NCBI GenBank assembly: GCA_023262245.1
Contig: JALRDC010000061.1
Location: 1-5,591 of the forward strand
DNA: 5,591 bases
Reading direction: 5' to 3'
Source: Flavobacteriaceae bacterium
GTDB lineage: Bacteria > Bacteroidota > Bacteroidia > Flavobacteriales > Flavobacteriaceae
Under the pieces are notes generated by a model that ran no database searches, was not told the DNA's origin, and saw nothing but the letters and a program-made list of their open reading frames with translations. Positions 1 through 5,591 of this stretch are shown in pieces. Each line of letters begins with the position of its first letter. Within the stretch, counting starts at the first letter, position 1. The translations under genes and the position numbers were made by a program.

Positions 1-314
1 ATGCGGGAGGATTTACACCTAGAGGATTTGAATTTGAGGCTACGAAATCACAGTTTGCTAAAATTCAATCATGGAGCTCTTATTTTAGACCCTATTTCTC
101 CAATCATTTTTCTTTGGGTGGGAGTGGAGCAGATATTGGACCCTTACGCAATGGAAAAACCGTTCTCTCCGGATTACGTCCAGACTCTCAACGGTATTTT
201 GATTACCATCATACCGCTATTGACACTTTTGACGCTATAAATAAGAGGGAGCTTGAACTGGGTGCTGCTGCTATGACTAGTTTAATTTATCTGGTGGATC
301 AGTTTGGGATCTAA
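1..314 (+). CDS. M28-family zinc metallopeptidase, C-terminal part (5' end outside window)
   Basis: This is the last 103 codons of a gene that begins before the window; the first complete codon is at base 3 and the stop is TAA at 312-314. The fragment opens with AGGFTPRGFEFE and contains GGSGADIGPLR (residues 39-49), GLRPDSQRYFDYHHTAIDTF (57-76) and a C-terminal helix KRELELGAAAMTSLIYLVDQFG. This pattern is typical of the end of M28 aminopeptidases/carboxypeptidases, exported enzymes that trim peptides with a two-zinc centre. One histidine of the HHTxxDT motif (residues 69-70, bases 207-212) is expected to be a zinc ligand; the other ligands and any signal peptide lie upstream and cannot be seen. 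The gene ends 12 bases before the MATE transporter, so the two may share a transcript. An overlapping frame-1 reading of the same bases has no family resemblance. Confidence 0.9.
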   Translation, partial: AGGFTPRGFEFEATKSQFAKIQSWSSYFRPYFSNHFSLGGSGADIGPLRNGKTVLSGLRPDSQRYFDYHHTAIDTFDAINKRELELGAAAMTSLIYLVDQFGI

Positions 315-326
315 ATTTCTGTTTTA

Positions 327-1721
327 ATGCATTTAGCCCTTCGTAAATACACCAGTGAATTTCGATATAATCTAAACTTAGCCTATCCTGTAATTATCGG
401 TTTATTAGGCCATACCTTGGTCCAGTTGGTAGATAATATCATGGTGGGTCAATTGGGAACTGCAGAACTTGCTGCAGTTTCCTTAGGAAATAGTTTTTTC
501 TTTGTTGCTATGTCATTGGGAATTGGTTTTTCAACTGCAATTACTCCTTTGGTTGCAGAAACAGATGGAAAGAATGATGTGAAGGCAGGTAGAGCGGTTT
601 TTTTACATGGATTGATTTTATGTATTTGTTTGGGATTCTTTTTGTCTATAGCTGTTTTGTTAAGCAAACCTTTGCTTTTTCAAATGGGACAACCAGAAGA
701 AGTCGTTGTATTGGCTTATCCTTATCTTCAATGGGTAGCAATTTCATTAATTCCTTTAATATGTTTCCAAAGCTTTAAACAATTTTCTGAGGGCTTATCA
801 CATACCCGTCCAGCTATGTATGCTACATTGTTAGGCAATATCATCAATATTGGATTAAATTATGTATTGATTTTTGGATTTTGGGGTTTTCCCATGCTGG
901 GCGTTGAGGGTGCTGCGATTGGAACGCTTGTTTCTCGTTGTTTTATGTTACTTTTTATAGCAGTTTATGTTCGTTTTAATAGGCGTTTCAACGTTTATAT
1001 AGAAAATATAAAATTTAAAACACCAGAGTTCCCTCTTTTCAAAAAGATCATACAGCTCGGTTTTCCTTCTGCCTTACAAATGTTTTTTGAAGTCCTGTTT
1101 TTTACCGCAGCAGTGTGGCTTTCTGGATTTTTGGGAAAAAATCCACAAGCGGCAAACCAAATAGCGCTCAATCTTTCGTCAATGACGTTCATGTTTGCCA
1201 TGGGCTTAGGGGTTACAGCGATGATACGTGTGGGTAATCAAAAGGGAAAGGGAGATTTTGTTGCTTTAAAAAGAATCGCTTATTCAATATTTCTACTCAT
1301 TTTCCTCTTTGATATATTTTTTTGTTTACTGTTTTTATTTACTAATAACGTGCTGCCGTGGTTCTATTTGGATGGAAGCAATCCCTTACAATTTACCGAT
1401 GTTAAAGAGGTTGTAAGTATTGCCTCTTCTCTACTTATTGTTTCTGCATTCTTCCAGATTTCAGACGGATTACAAGCAGTCACACTAGGAGCTCTTAGAG
1501 GGCTTCAAGATGTCAACATCCCTGCTTGGATTACATTTTTTTCCTATGGAATTTTTGGATTTCCCATTTCATATTATTTAGGCTTACATACTGACTTAGG
1601 TGCCTTTGGTATTTGGATCGGATTGCTCTCAGGTTTAACTTCTTCTGCGTTGCTTCTTTTTTTACGATTTCATTATTTGACCAAAAAATTTATTTTAAAT
1701 TCACACTATGGAACTACCTAA
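327..1721 (+). CDS. MATE family efflux transporter (NorM-like)
   Basis: A 464-residue inner-membrane antiporter of the multidrug and toxic compound extrusion family, which exports cationic drugs or metabolites using a sodium or proton gradient. Length fits the usual 440-470 residues and the hydrophobicity pattern fits 12 membrane helices in two halves. The first-half signature VDNIMVGQLGTAELAAVSLG (residues 35-54) is clear; the second half has NQIALNLSSMTFMFAMGLG (277-295) followed by the VGNQKGKGD loop (302-310). Acidic residues sit where the cation-coupling ones are known in Vibrio cholerae NorM: D36 in helix 1, E255 in the QMFFEVLFF helix, and D380 in ISDGLQ, the latter roughly matching NorM D371 (comparison from memory). 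The ATG at 327 gives the expected short N-terminus before LAYPVIIGLLGH; no Shine-Dalgarno sequence is visible. The gene lies 12 bases after the peptidase and its last 14 bases overlap the next gene. The substrate cannot be told from sequence. Confidence 0.95.
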   Translation: MHLALRKYTSEFRYNLNLAYPVIIGLLGHTLVQLVDNIMVGQLGTAELAAVSLGNSFFFVAMSLGIGFSTAITPLVAETDGKNDVKAGRAVFLHGLILCICLGFFLSIAVLLSKPLLFQMGQPEEVVVLAYPYLQWVAISLIPLICFQSFKQFSEGLSHTRPAMYATLLGNIINIGLNYVLIFGFWGFPMLGVEGAAIGTLVSRCFMLLFIAVYVRFNRRFNVYIENIKFKTPEFPLFKKIIQLGFPSALQMFFEVLFFTAAVWLSGFLGKNPQAANQIALNLSSMTFMFAMGLGVTAMIRVGNQKGKGDFVALKRIAYSIFLLIFLFDIFFCLLFLFTNNVLPWFYLDGSNPLQFTDVKEVVSIASSLLIVSAFFQISDGLQAVTLGALRGLQDVNIPAWITFFSYGIFGFPISYYLGLHTDLGAFGIWIGLLSGLTSSALLLFLRFHYLTKKFILNSHYGTT

Positions 1722-1932
1722 ATTTTTAATTGCTGACAATTCGTCTTTAAAAGAGGATCTTTTTATCGTTCATACAGAATATCCTAGATTCATTCTGAAT
1801 GTTTCTAATGACGAAATTCATTGGCTTGAAGAATTTGAAAAAGAAGACCAAGAAGAATTGGAAGCAGAATCTGAGAATCTGATTGAAGCGGCCTTTGCTT
1901 TTTACGACAAGGAAATGGAGTCCTTAGAGTAA
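1708..1932 (+). CDS. Small acidic conserved-looking protein of unknown function
   Basis: A 74-residue soluble protein with no signal peptide or membrane segment. It starts inside the last codons of the MATE gene (14-base overlap, different frame) and ends 4 bases before the PAP2 gene, which argues that it is a real gene translated as part of this run. The first 40 residues (MELPKFLIADNSSLKEDLF, then HTEYPRFILNVSNDEIHWLE) look like a folded segment with alternating hydrophobic positions; the second half is a strongly charged helix (EEFEKEDQEELEAESENLIE) ending in AAFAFYDKEMESLE. I count 22 Asp/Glu against 5 Lys/Arg, so it is very acidic. From memory, similar short proteins occur beside MATE genes in flavobacteria, but I know of no assigned function. 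A role as a partner or regulator of a neighbour is speculation. Confidence 0.8.
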   Translation: MELPKFLIADNSSLKEDLFIVHTEYPRFILNVSNDEIHWLEEFEKEDQEELEAESENLIEAAFAFYDKEMESLE

Positions 1933-1936
1933 GATT

Positions 1937-2518
1937 ATGGAACAATTACTAGCTTGGGATCAAGCTTTATTTTTATGGCTTAATAATTTGGGCACTTCCA
2001 ATTTTGATGCTTTTTGGATGATGATGACCCATAGAGGATCCAACGTTTTTGTTTATCTAATTGTTTGGATTTTTTTAGGATTTAAAACCTCCTGGAAAAC
2101 GGCATCTTATCTTCTTATAATTACGGGAATTCTTATTTTATGCACAGATCAATTAACCAACCTTTTTAAGGTTCAAGTGGGTCGGTTAAGACCCTGTTAC
2201 GATCCGGAAGTACAATCTCTTATGCGACTAGTTAAACCAAGCTGTGGTGGAAGGTATAGTTTCTTTTCTGGCCATGCCTCAAATTCCTTTGCCTTAGCTT
2301 TATTTTTTGGAGGACTTTTAAAACCCTATCAGCGCTTACTTCCTTATGTACTAATTTTTATAGCTGGATTGATTGCTTACAGTCGAGTTTATATAGGTGT
2401 GCATTTTCCTTTAGACATCATTTGTGGAGCATTTGTAGGGAGCTTAATAGGGTGGGGCTTTTATCGGCTATGGGAAGAAATTAATCCTCGTTTTTTAAAA
2501 AAAACACAAATTGAGTAG
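1937..2518 (+). CDS. PAP2-family membrane phosphatase
   Basis: A 193-residue integral membrane phosphatase of the PAP2 (phosphatidic acid phosphatase type 2) superfamily. All three catalytic motifs are present: K78-x6-R85-P86 (KVQVGRLRP), the SGH motif as F-S111-G112-H113 (phenylalanine replaces the usual proline), and S149-R150-x5-H156-x3-D160 (SRVYIGVHFPLD). H156 is the expected nucleophile and H113 the acid/base. Hydrophobic segments at about 35-49, 57-71, 115-127, 135-148 and 160-177 place the active site at the outer face of the inner membrane, as in the family. Likely substrates are lipid phosphates or pyrophosphates such as undecaprenyl pyrophosphate or a lipid A phosphate; sequence alone does not choose between them. 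It starts 4 bases after the small acidic gene. Its 3' end overlaps the opposing epimerase gene by 38 bases. Confidence 0.93.
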   Translation: MEQLLAWDQALFLWLNNLGTSNFDAFWMMMTHRGSNVFVYLIVWIFLGFKTSWKTASYLLIITGILILCTDQLTNLFKVQVGRLRPCYDPEVQSLMRLVKPSCGGRYSFFSGHASNSFALALFFGGLLKPYQRLLPYVLIFIAGLIAYSRVYIGVHFPLDIICGAFVGSLIGWGFYRLWEEINPRFLKKTQIE

Positions 2519-3386
2519 TATGAGAATAATTTTCTTCCGGACGGACTAGGGTGGAAGGGAAGCTTGGAATATTAGGTGTGTTTGAAAATTTTTGTGTTTC
2601 AAAACAAATTGCATCAAAATGGGGAGGAGTGAATACAACCACGCCAGGCTGGTTCGTAAAGGTCATCATTTCAATCCCTGATTCCGGACTGTATAGGATC
2701 GCTGCGGGTTGTTCAGTTTGATTGATTACAAAATAATCATCCATTCGGATGTTTTTAATTTCCTTGGAAATTCTGAAATCGAATTGCGTATTATTAACCT
2801 CAAGTTTATTTCCTGAGGGTACTAAATTTTCCTTAAGCTCCAATCTTTTATCAGCATTAATCTTAAGTTGATGGTGATCGATAGGATACTCGCTGGCTAA
2901 ATTAAAATATGCGTGATTGGTTACATTGATATGAGTAGCGGCATCCGTGGTGGCGTAATAACTAATGCAAAGTGCATTACCTTTTATTTGATAATTTACT
3001 TTAGCGTTAATCGTTCCTGGAAAACCAGCAGTGCCCTTGGGACAGGAATATGAAAAACAAATACGATCGGTTTCTGGAGTACCCTCAATTTTCCATTCTT
3101 GTTTATTCCACCCTTTTGAACCGCTGTGTAAGAGTACCCCTTTTTGGTGTTCAATAGAAACCCTCTCACCTTCTATAAGAATGGGGTTTTCTAGCCGCCC
3201 TGCAAAACGACCAATAACTGCCCCTCGAGACCATTCATCATGAAGATAGTCTTCAGCTTTGGGGAGTCCCTGGATAACATTACGTTCTTGACCTTTGTTG
3301 TCTTTAACCCATAATTCGTGCAAAATAGCACCATAGGAAAGAAAAACGGCTCTTAGATTTCCGTTATCTATACTGAAGGTTTTCAA
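2481..3386 (-). CDS. galM: Aldose 1-epimerase (mutarotase family)
   Basis: A 301-residue cytoplasmic-type enzyme (no signal peptide visible) that interconverts the alpha and beta anomers of sugars such as galactose or glucose. Family landmarks appear in order: GRFAGRLEN (59-67), LHSGSKGWN (86-94, H87), FPGTI (122-126), NVTNHAYFNLA (154-164), MDDYFVIN (215-222) and FETQKFSNTPNIP (262-274). By comparison with characterised GalM, H158 is the likely general acid, E263 the likely general base and D216 a substrate contact; these assignments are from memory of the family. It is shorter than typical GalM (about 340 residues) but no core motif is missing. The start is a TTG at 3386-3384: no in-frame ATG lies nearby upstream, the next one falls far inside the domain, and the TTG gives the expected N-terminus. 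It begins 2 bases after the msrA stop, suggesting translational coupling. True substrate may be another hexose or a glucose-6-phosphate. Confidence 0.93.
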   Translation of the reverse strand: MKTFSIDNGNLRAVFLSYGAILHELWVKDNKGQERNVIQGLPKAEDYLHDEWSRGAVIGRFAGRLENPILIEGERVSIEHQKGVLLHSGSKGWNKQEWKIEGTPETDRICFSYSCPKGTAGFPGTINAKVNYQIKGNALCISYYATTDAATHINVTNHAYFNLASEYPIDHHQLKINADKRLELKENLVPSGNKLEVNNTQFDFRISKEIKNIRMDDYFVINQTEQPAAILYSPESGIEMMTFTNQPGVVVFTPPHFDAICFETQKFSNTPNIPSFPSTLVRPEENYSHTTQFVFFLKNED

Positions 3387-3388
3387 GT

Positions 3389-4042
3389 CTAGTGATCTGC
3401 TTTTATAAGTTCTGGATACTGCTTTTGAAACTTTCTTAGTCGTGGAATTGAAACCTGTTGGACATAGGGGTTGTTAGGATTATTTTTTTCGTAGTCTTGA
3501 TGGTATTCTTCTGCGTAATAAAACTTCTCCAAAGGTTTTATTTCAGTAACAATTTCTTTTGAAAAGTAGCCACCTTCTTCAAGGGATTGTATATATTTTT
3601 GAATGATTTCACGTTCTTGATCATTGGTATAAAATGCAATTGAACGGTATTGACTCCCATAATCTGGTCCTTGACGGTTTGGAGTGGTTGGATCGTGTGA
3701 GCCAAAAAACACTTGAACGAGGGTTCCAAAACTAACAACTTTGGGATCATAAATGACCTCTACAGCCTCGGCATGACCTGTTTTACCTGTTCCAATTTGA
3801 TTATAGTTTGGATTTTTTGTTTGACCACCTGCATAACCCGAGTAAACCTCACTCACTCCTTTAACACTTTCATAAATGGCTTCAACACACCAAAAACATC
3901 CGGAAGCGAAATAAGCTTTTTTCATTCCCTGAGTAATACTTGCAGTAGGAGTCCAAACAGCTTTGGGGTGGTTAGTAGGTGGGGTACTTGAAATACAAGT
4001 TTGTAAGGTGACAACAAATAATAAGGCAATAAGGGTTTTCAT
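3389..4042 (-). CDS. msrA: Peptide methionine sulfoxide reductase MsrA, probably exported lipoprotein
   Basis: A 217-residue enzyme that reduces the S-epimer of methionine sulfoxide in oxidised proteins. The catalytic motif GCFWCVE is at residues 48-54 with C49 as the expected nucleophile. It is followed by YSGYAGGQTKNPNYNQI, GHAEAVEVIYDP, FFGSHDPTTPNRQGPDYGSQYRS (split across about residues 112-134) and YYAEEYHQDY, all standard MsrA elements. Residues 1-16 form a short charged-hydrophobic leader ending LQTC, close to the LQSC lipoprotein signals common in Bacteroidota, so it probably works in the periplasm or at a membrane face. Apart from the leader C16, the only cysteines are C49 and C52; there is no C-terminal resolving cysteine as in E. 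coli MsrA, so C52 or an outside thiol must resolve the sulfenic acid. The ATG overlaps the stop of the upstream TfoX-like gene as ATGA. No MsrB is fused or adjacent in the window. Confidence 0.95.
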   Translation of the reverse strand: MKTLIALLFVVTLQTCISSTPPTNHPKAVWTPTASITQGMKKAYFASGCFWCVEAIYESVKGVSEVYSGYAGGQTKNPNYNQIGTGKTGHAEAVEVIYDPKVVSFGTLVQVFFGSHDPTTPNRQGPDYGSQYRSIAFYTNDQEREIIQKYIQSLEEGGYFSKEIVTEIKPLEKFYYAEEYHQDYEKNNPNNPYVQQVSIPRLRKFQKQYPELIKADH

Positions 4043-4404
4043 AATTTTCTTTTTTTGCTTGCTTTAGCAAGCGGGTTAAAATCTAAACAGAGCTGAATCC
4101 AAAATAATAAATCTTCTTCTAAATCATAGCCGCTAGGGTCAATAAAAACAAAATTTTTCATCGGCCTTCCTGTGAAGTCCATAGGAATTCAGCCCCGCTT
4201 TCCCGACAACTCCTTTTGTTTTTTTAGTCCGATTCGAGCCATTAATAAATCCTGTTTTTTCTTTTTATTAAAAACTAGACCACAACACATCTTATCTTCT
4301 ACCATAAAACACAAGCCCCCCATCATTTTTCTTTCTTCGAATACTACAGCTTGGTTTTTCAATAGTATCCTGATGCGTTCTGCTAGAAAGGAATCAAAGG
4401 CCAT
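4039..4404 (-). pseudogene. TfoX/Sxy N-terminal-domain protein interrupted by an in-frame TGA
   Basis: Read leftward from ATG at 4404-4402, this frame encodes 71 residues starting MAFDSFLAERIRILL with the family hallmarks KMMGGLCFMVEDKMCCG (26-42) and DLLMARIG (52-59). It then meets TGA at 4191-4189. The same frame continues without a shift for 49 codons that complete the domain: PMDFTGRPMKNFVFIDPSG, then YDLEEDLLFWIQLCLDFNP and a lysine-rich tail, ending at TGA 4041-4039. The total of 121 codons matches a normal single-domain TfoX_N protein. Homologues as I recall read G-A/C-x-PMDFTGRPM here, so exactly one codon is replaced. The domain is shared with competence regulator Sxy/TfoX, but stand-alone copies have no firm function. 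It lies 4 bases after the VOC gene and its final stop overlaps the msrA ATG. L60 replaces the proline usual after RIG. It may be a recent nonsense pseudogene, a sequencing error or, less likely, a readthrough gene. Confidence 0.88.
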
Positions 4405-4408
4405 GAAT

Positions 4409-4810
4409 TTAGCTTTCGTGGTTGTAATTCATCATCCAATGAATGCCAAATTTATCGATTAGTTGGCCAAAAGTTGCATTCCAAAATTCTTTCTGTAAGG
4501 GTCGGGTTATTTTCCCTCCTTCACTTAATTTATTAAATGCTTTTTCCATAGGATCAAGTGAGTCGAAGTTTAAGCTCAATTGAATTTGATTAGAACTTCC
4601 TTCAATTGGACCATCACAAACCATGGCTTGTGTTTTTCCTTTATGGGTTAATTCGCAATGGATTACCCAATTTGCTTGAGAAAGATCATGTTCCATGGGG
4701 CTGTCTTTATACCTTTTTATTTCGGTATGTTCCCAGCCTAAGGCATTGCAATAATGAGACAGCACTTCTTCTGCTGCTCCATTGAAAACTAAGTAAGGGT
4801 CGAGTTTCAT
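4409..4810 (-). CDS. VOC-superfamily protein, PhnB/glyoxalase-like
   Basis: A 133-residue cytoplasmic protein of the vicinal oxygen chelate superfamily, PhnB-like branch (often annotated as glyoxalase/bleomycin resistance or 3-demethylubiquinone methyltransferase-like). Evidence is the N-terminal YLVFNGAAEEVLSHYCNALGWE (split about residues 6-27), the middle strand VIHCELTHKGKTQAMVCDGP (49-68), and the C-terminal GGKITRPLQKEFWNATFGQL followed by IDKFGIHWMMNY (about 98-129), with the family's W-x3-FG-x3-D-x-FG-x2-W pattern. Family members bind a metal and act on or bind small molecules, but this branch is poorly characterised and no substrate can be assigned. It starts with ATG 12 bases after the flavoprotein gene and ends 4 bases before the TfoX-like gene. 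VOC and TfoX-domain genes sit together here in what looks like one transcript. Confidence 0.9.
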   Translation of the reverse strand: MKLDPYLVFNGAAEEVLSHYCNALGWEHTEIKRYKDSPMEHDLSQANWVIHCELTHKGKTQAMVCDGPIEGSSNQIQLSLNFDSLDPMEKAFNKLSEGGKITRPLQKEFWNATFGQLIDKFGIHWMMNYNHES

Positions 4811-4822
4811 GATTTTTGAGAT

Positions 4823-5470
4823 TTAGGAGTTTAATAATTTTTTTACACTGTTTGGTAGGTATTGTATTTTAGAACTGAGTTTTGGATCAGCAATAGGGGT
4901 TCCATAATGTTCAATGATAGGAACCTCTCCCGCCCAAATTTCCAGATCGTAATCTGCTTTGTCATCAACGGGACCTCCGGTTCTTATTTTAGTACTCGCT
5001 TCATCTAAGGGGATAGAAATTACTTTAGTGGCTTTGAGCTCTTTTGTTGTAGGTTGACGAACTTCTTCCCACCTCCCAGGAATTATATGATCGGAAATAC
5101 TTTTTAAAGCACTTATTTTTTGGGGACCCTCAGAGATTAATTTTCCCTTGCCAAAGATAACTACAGATTCATAATTTAAAGAGTGGTGAAAAGCAGAACG
5201 AGCTAAGACCAAACCCTTTGTTTTTGCAATAGAAATACTCAGTTCTATTTCTTTTTCTAGTTCAGACATTAGTCTGCTAACAGTGGCTCCATGAAGATAA
5301 AGAGAATCCTCAAACCTACCATATAGAGTAGGGATTACCACAGGATGATCATTGTGAATGATTCCTACATGGCAAATGTGGTTTTGATCCAGAACATTAT
5401 AAAGGGTTTTCTGATCATAATGTCCCCTTTTTGGAACTCTTTTGACTGTTGATCGTTTTGTTGTTTTCAA
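4823..5470 (-). CDS. Pyridoxamine 5'-phosphate oxidase-family flavoprotein (NimA-like)
   Basis: A 215-residue predicted FMN-binding split-barrel protein of the pyridoxamine-phosphate-oxidase-like group (the Pyridox_ox_2 / NimA-like branch). Diagnostic stretches are RVPKRGHYD (11-19), ICHVG (32-36), VIPTLYGR (45-52), LYLHGATVSRLM (57-68), GLVLARSAFHHSLNYESVV (86-104), PGRWEEVRQPT (131-141), ELKAT (144-148) and LDEASTKIRTGGP (155-167). Members probably reduce or bind small molecules with a flavin; nitroimidazole reductases are relatives, but true vitamin B6 oxidase activity is not implied. The start appears to be TTG at 5470-5468: the frame is open upstream to a TGA at 5521-5519 but contains no ATG, and the next in-frame ATG (M68) would delete the conserved N-terminus. 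It is followed after 12 bases by the VOC gene. No Shine-Dalgarno sequence or convincing promoter is visible in the 48-base gap before it. Confidence 0.92.
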   Translation of the reverse strand: MKTTKRSTVKRVPKRGHYDQKTLYNVLDQNHICHVGIIHNDHPVVIPTLYGRFEDSLYLHGATVSRLMSELEKEIELSISIAKTKGLVLARSAFHHSLNYESVVIFGKGKLISEGPQKISALKSISDHIIPGRWEEVRQPTTKELKATKVISIPLDEASTKIRTGGPVDDKADYDLEIWAGEVPIIEHYGTPIADPKLSSKIQYLPNSVKKLLNS

Positions 5471-5518
5471 TTCAGCGATTATTAGAACTGTATAAGTTAT
5501 ATTACAGATTAGTTTTTC

Positions 5519-5591
5519 TCACCCAAAAAATATTAAAGGAGTCAATACAACGGTAGGAAGAAGCCAGAAAACAACTTGAGGAATTGAATCA
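5519..5591 (-). CDS. Possible C-terminal tail of a membrane protein cut by the window edge
   Basis: On the minus strand, codons from base 5590 down to 5522 read DSIPQVVFWLLPTVVLTPLI followed by FFG and a TGA stop at 5521-5519. The 23 residues form one plausible membrane-spanning helix, and the gene would precede the flavoprotein gene by 48 bases on the same strand. The two other minus-strand frames are closed within this stretch or begin with a stop. The piece is too short to assign to a family, and an open frame of this length can arise by chance; the membrane-like composition is the only positive argument. Confidence 0.4.
   Translation of the reverse strand, partial: DSIPQVVFWLLPTVVLTPLIFFG

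Noticed and set aside
1..240. A 79-codon frame-1 open frame starting with ATG at base 1
   Set aside because: It overlaps the frame-3 M28 peptidase tail, which has clear family motifs; the frame-1 protein matches nothing I recognise.
2491..2504. T6A8 tract as a bidirectional intrinsic terminator
   Set aside because: There is no GC-rich stem next to it on either strand, so it is noted only as a feature of the gene overlap.
3713..3991. A 92-codon rightward open frame inside msrA
   Set aside because: It is antisense to a well-supported MsrA and shows no domain; treated as a shadow.
4189..4200. A frameshift, rather than a nonsense codon, as the cause of the broken TfoX gene
   Set aside because: Counting codons from 4404 shows that the downstream conserved half is in the same frame (4185 starts the Pro codon of PMDF), and the spacing fits homologues with one codon replaced, so no indel is needed.
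4172..4462. A 96-codon rightward open frame across the TfoX and VOC genes
   Set aside because: It lies antisense to two recognisable genes, has no family resemblance, and its openness is explained by the codon use of the opposite strand.
5471..5591. A Bacteroidota-type promoter (TAnnTTTG with upstream TTTG) before the flavoprotein gene
   Set aside because: Only partial matches with wrong spacing were found in this AT-rich stretch, so I do not call a promoter.

Overview
This AT-rich window looks like a chromosomal stretch from a member of the Bacteroidota, probably Flavobacteriia or a close relative. This is judged from protein flavour, from the lack of clear Shine-Dalgarno sequences before the starts, and from an LQxC-type lipoprotein signal on MsrA. 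It is tightly packed: no gap between genes exceeds about 50 bases, so no long gene-free stretch needs describing. I see no rRNA, tRNA, CRISPR array, insertion sequence or phage gene.

The left part (1-2518) is read rightward as one compact run. It holds the C-terminal end of an M28-family zinc peptidase, a full MATE efflux transporter, a 74-residue very acidic protein of unknown role whose start lies inside the MATE gene, and a PAP2-family membrane phosphatase. Spacings are 12 bases, a 14-base overlap, and 4 bases, which suggests co-transcription.

The right part (2481-5591) is read leftward as a second compact run. In transcription order it holds a possible hydrophobic C-terminal tail of a gene cut by the window edge, a pyridoxamine-phosphate-oxidase-like flavoprotein, a VOC/PhnB-like protein, a TfoX N-terminal-domain gene interrupted by an in-frame TGA, MsrA with an export signal, and an aldose 1-epimerase. 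The spacings are 48, 12 and 4 bases, a 4-base ATGA overlap, and 2 bases. Several members belong to families linked to redox chemistry or damage handling (flavoprotein, VOC fold, methionine sulfoxide repair), but a shared pathway is only an inference. The two runs converge tail to tail, and their last genes (PAP2 and epimerase) overlap by 38 bases.

The most notable observation is the TfoX-like gene. The reading frame is intact on both sides of a single TGA (4191-4189), the downstream 49 codons still encode the conserved second half of the domain, and the true stop overlaps the msrA start as ATGA. A gene caller would report only a 71-residue truncated protein and leave about 150 bases looking intergenic. 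Two other genes (epimerase and flavoprotein) appear to start with TTG.
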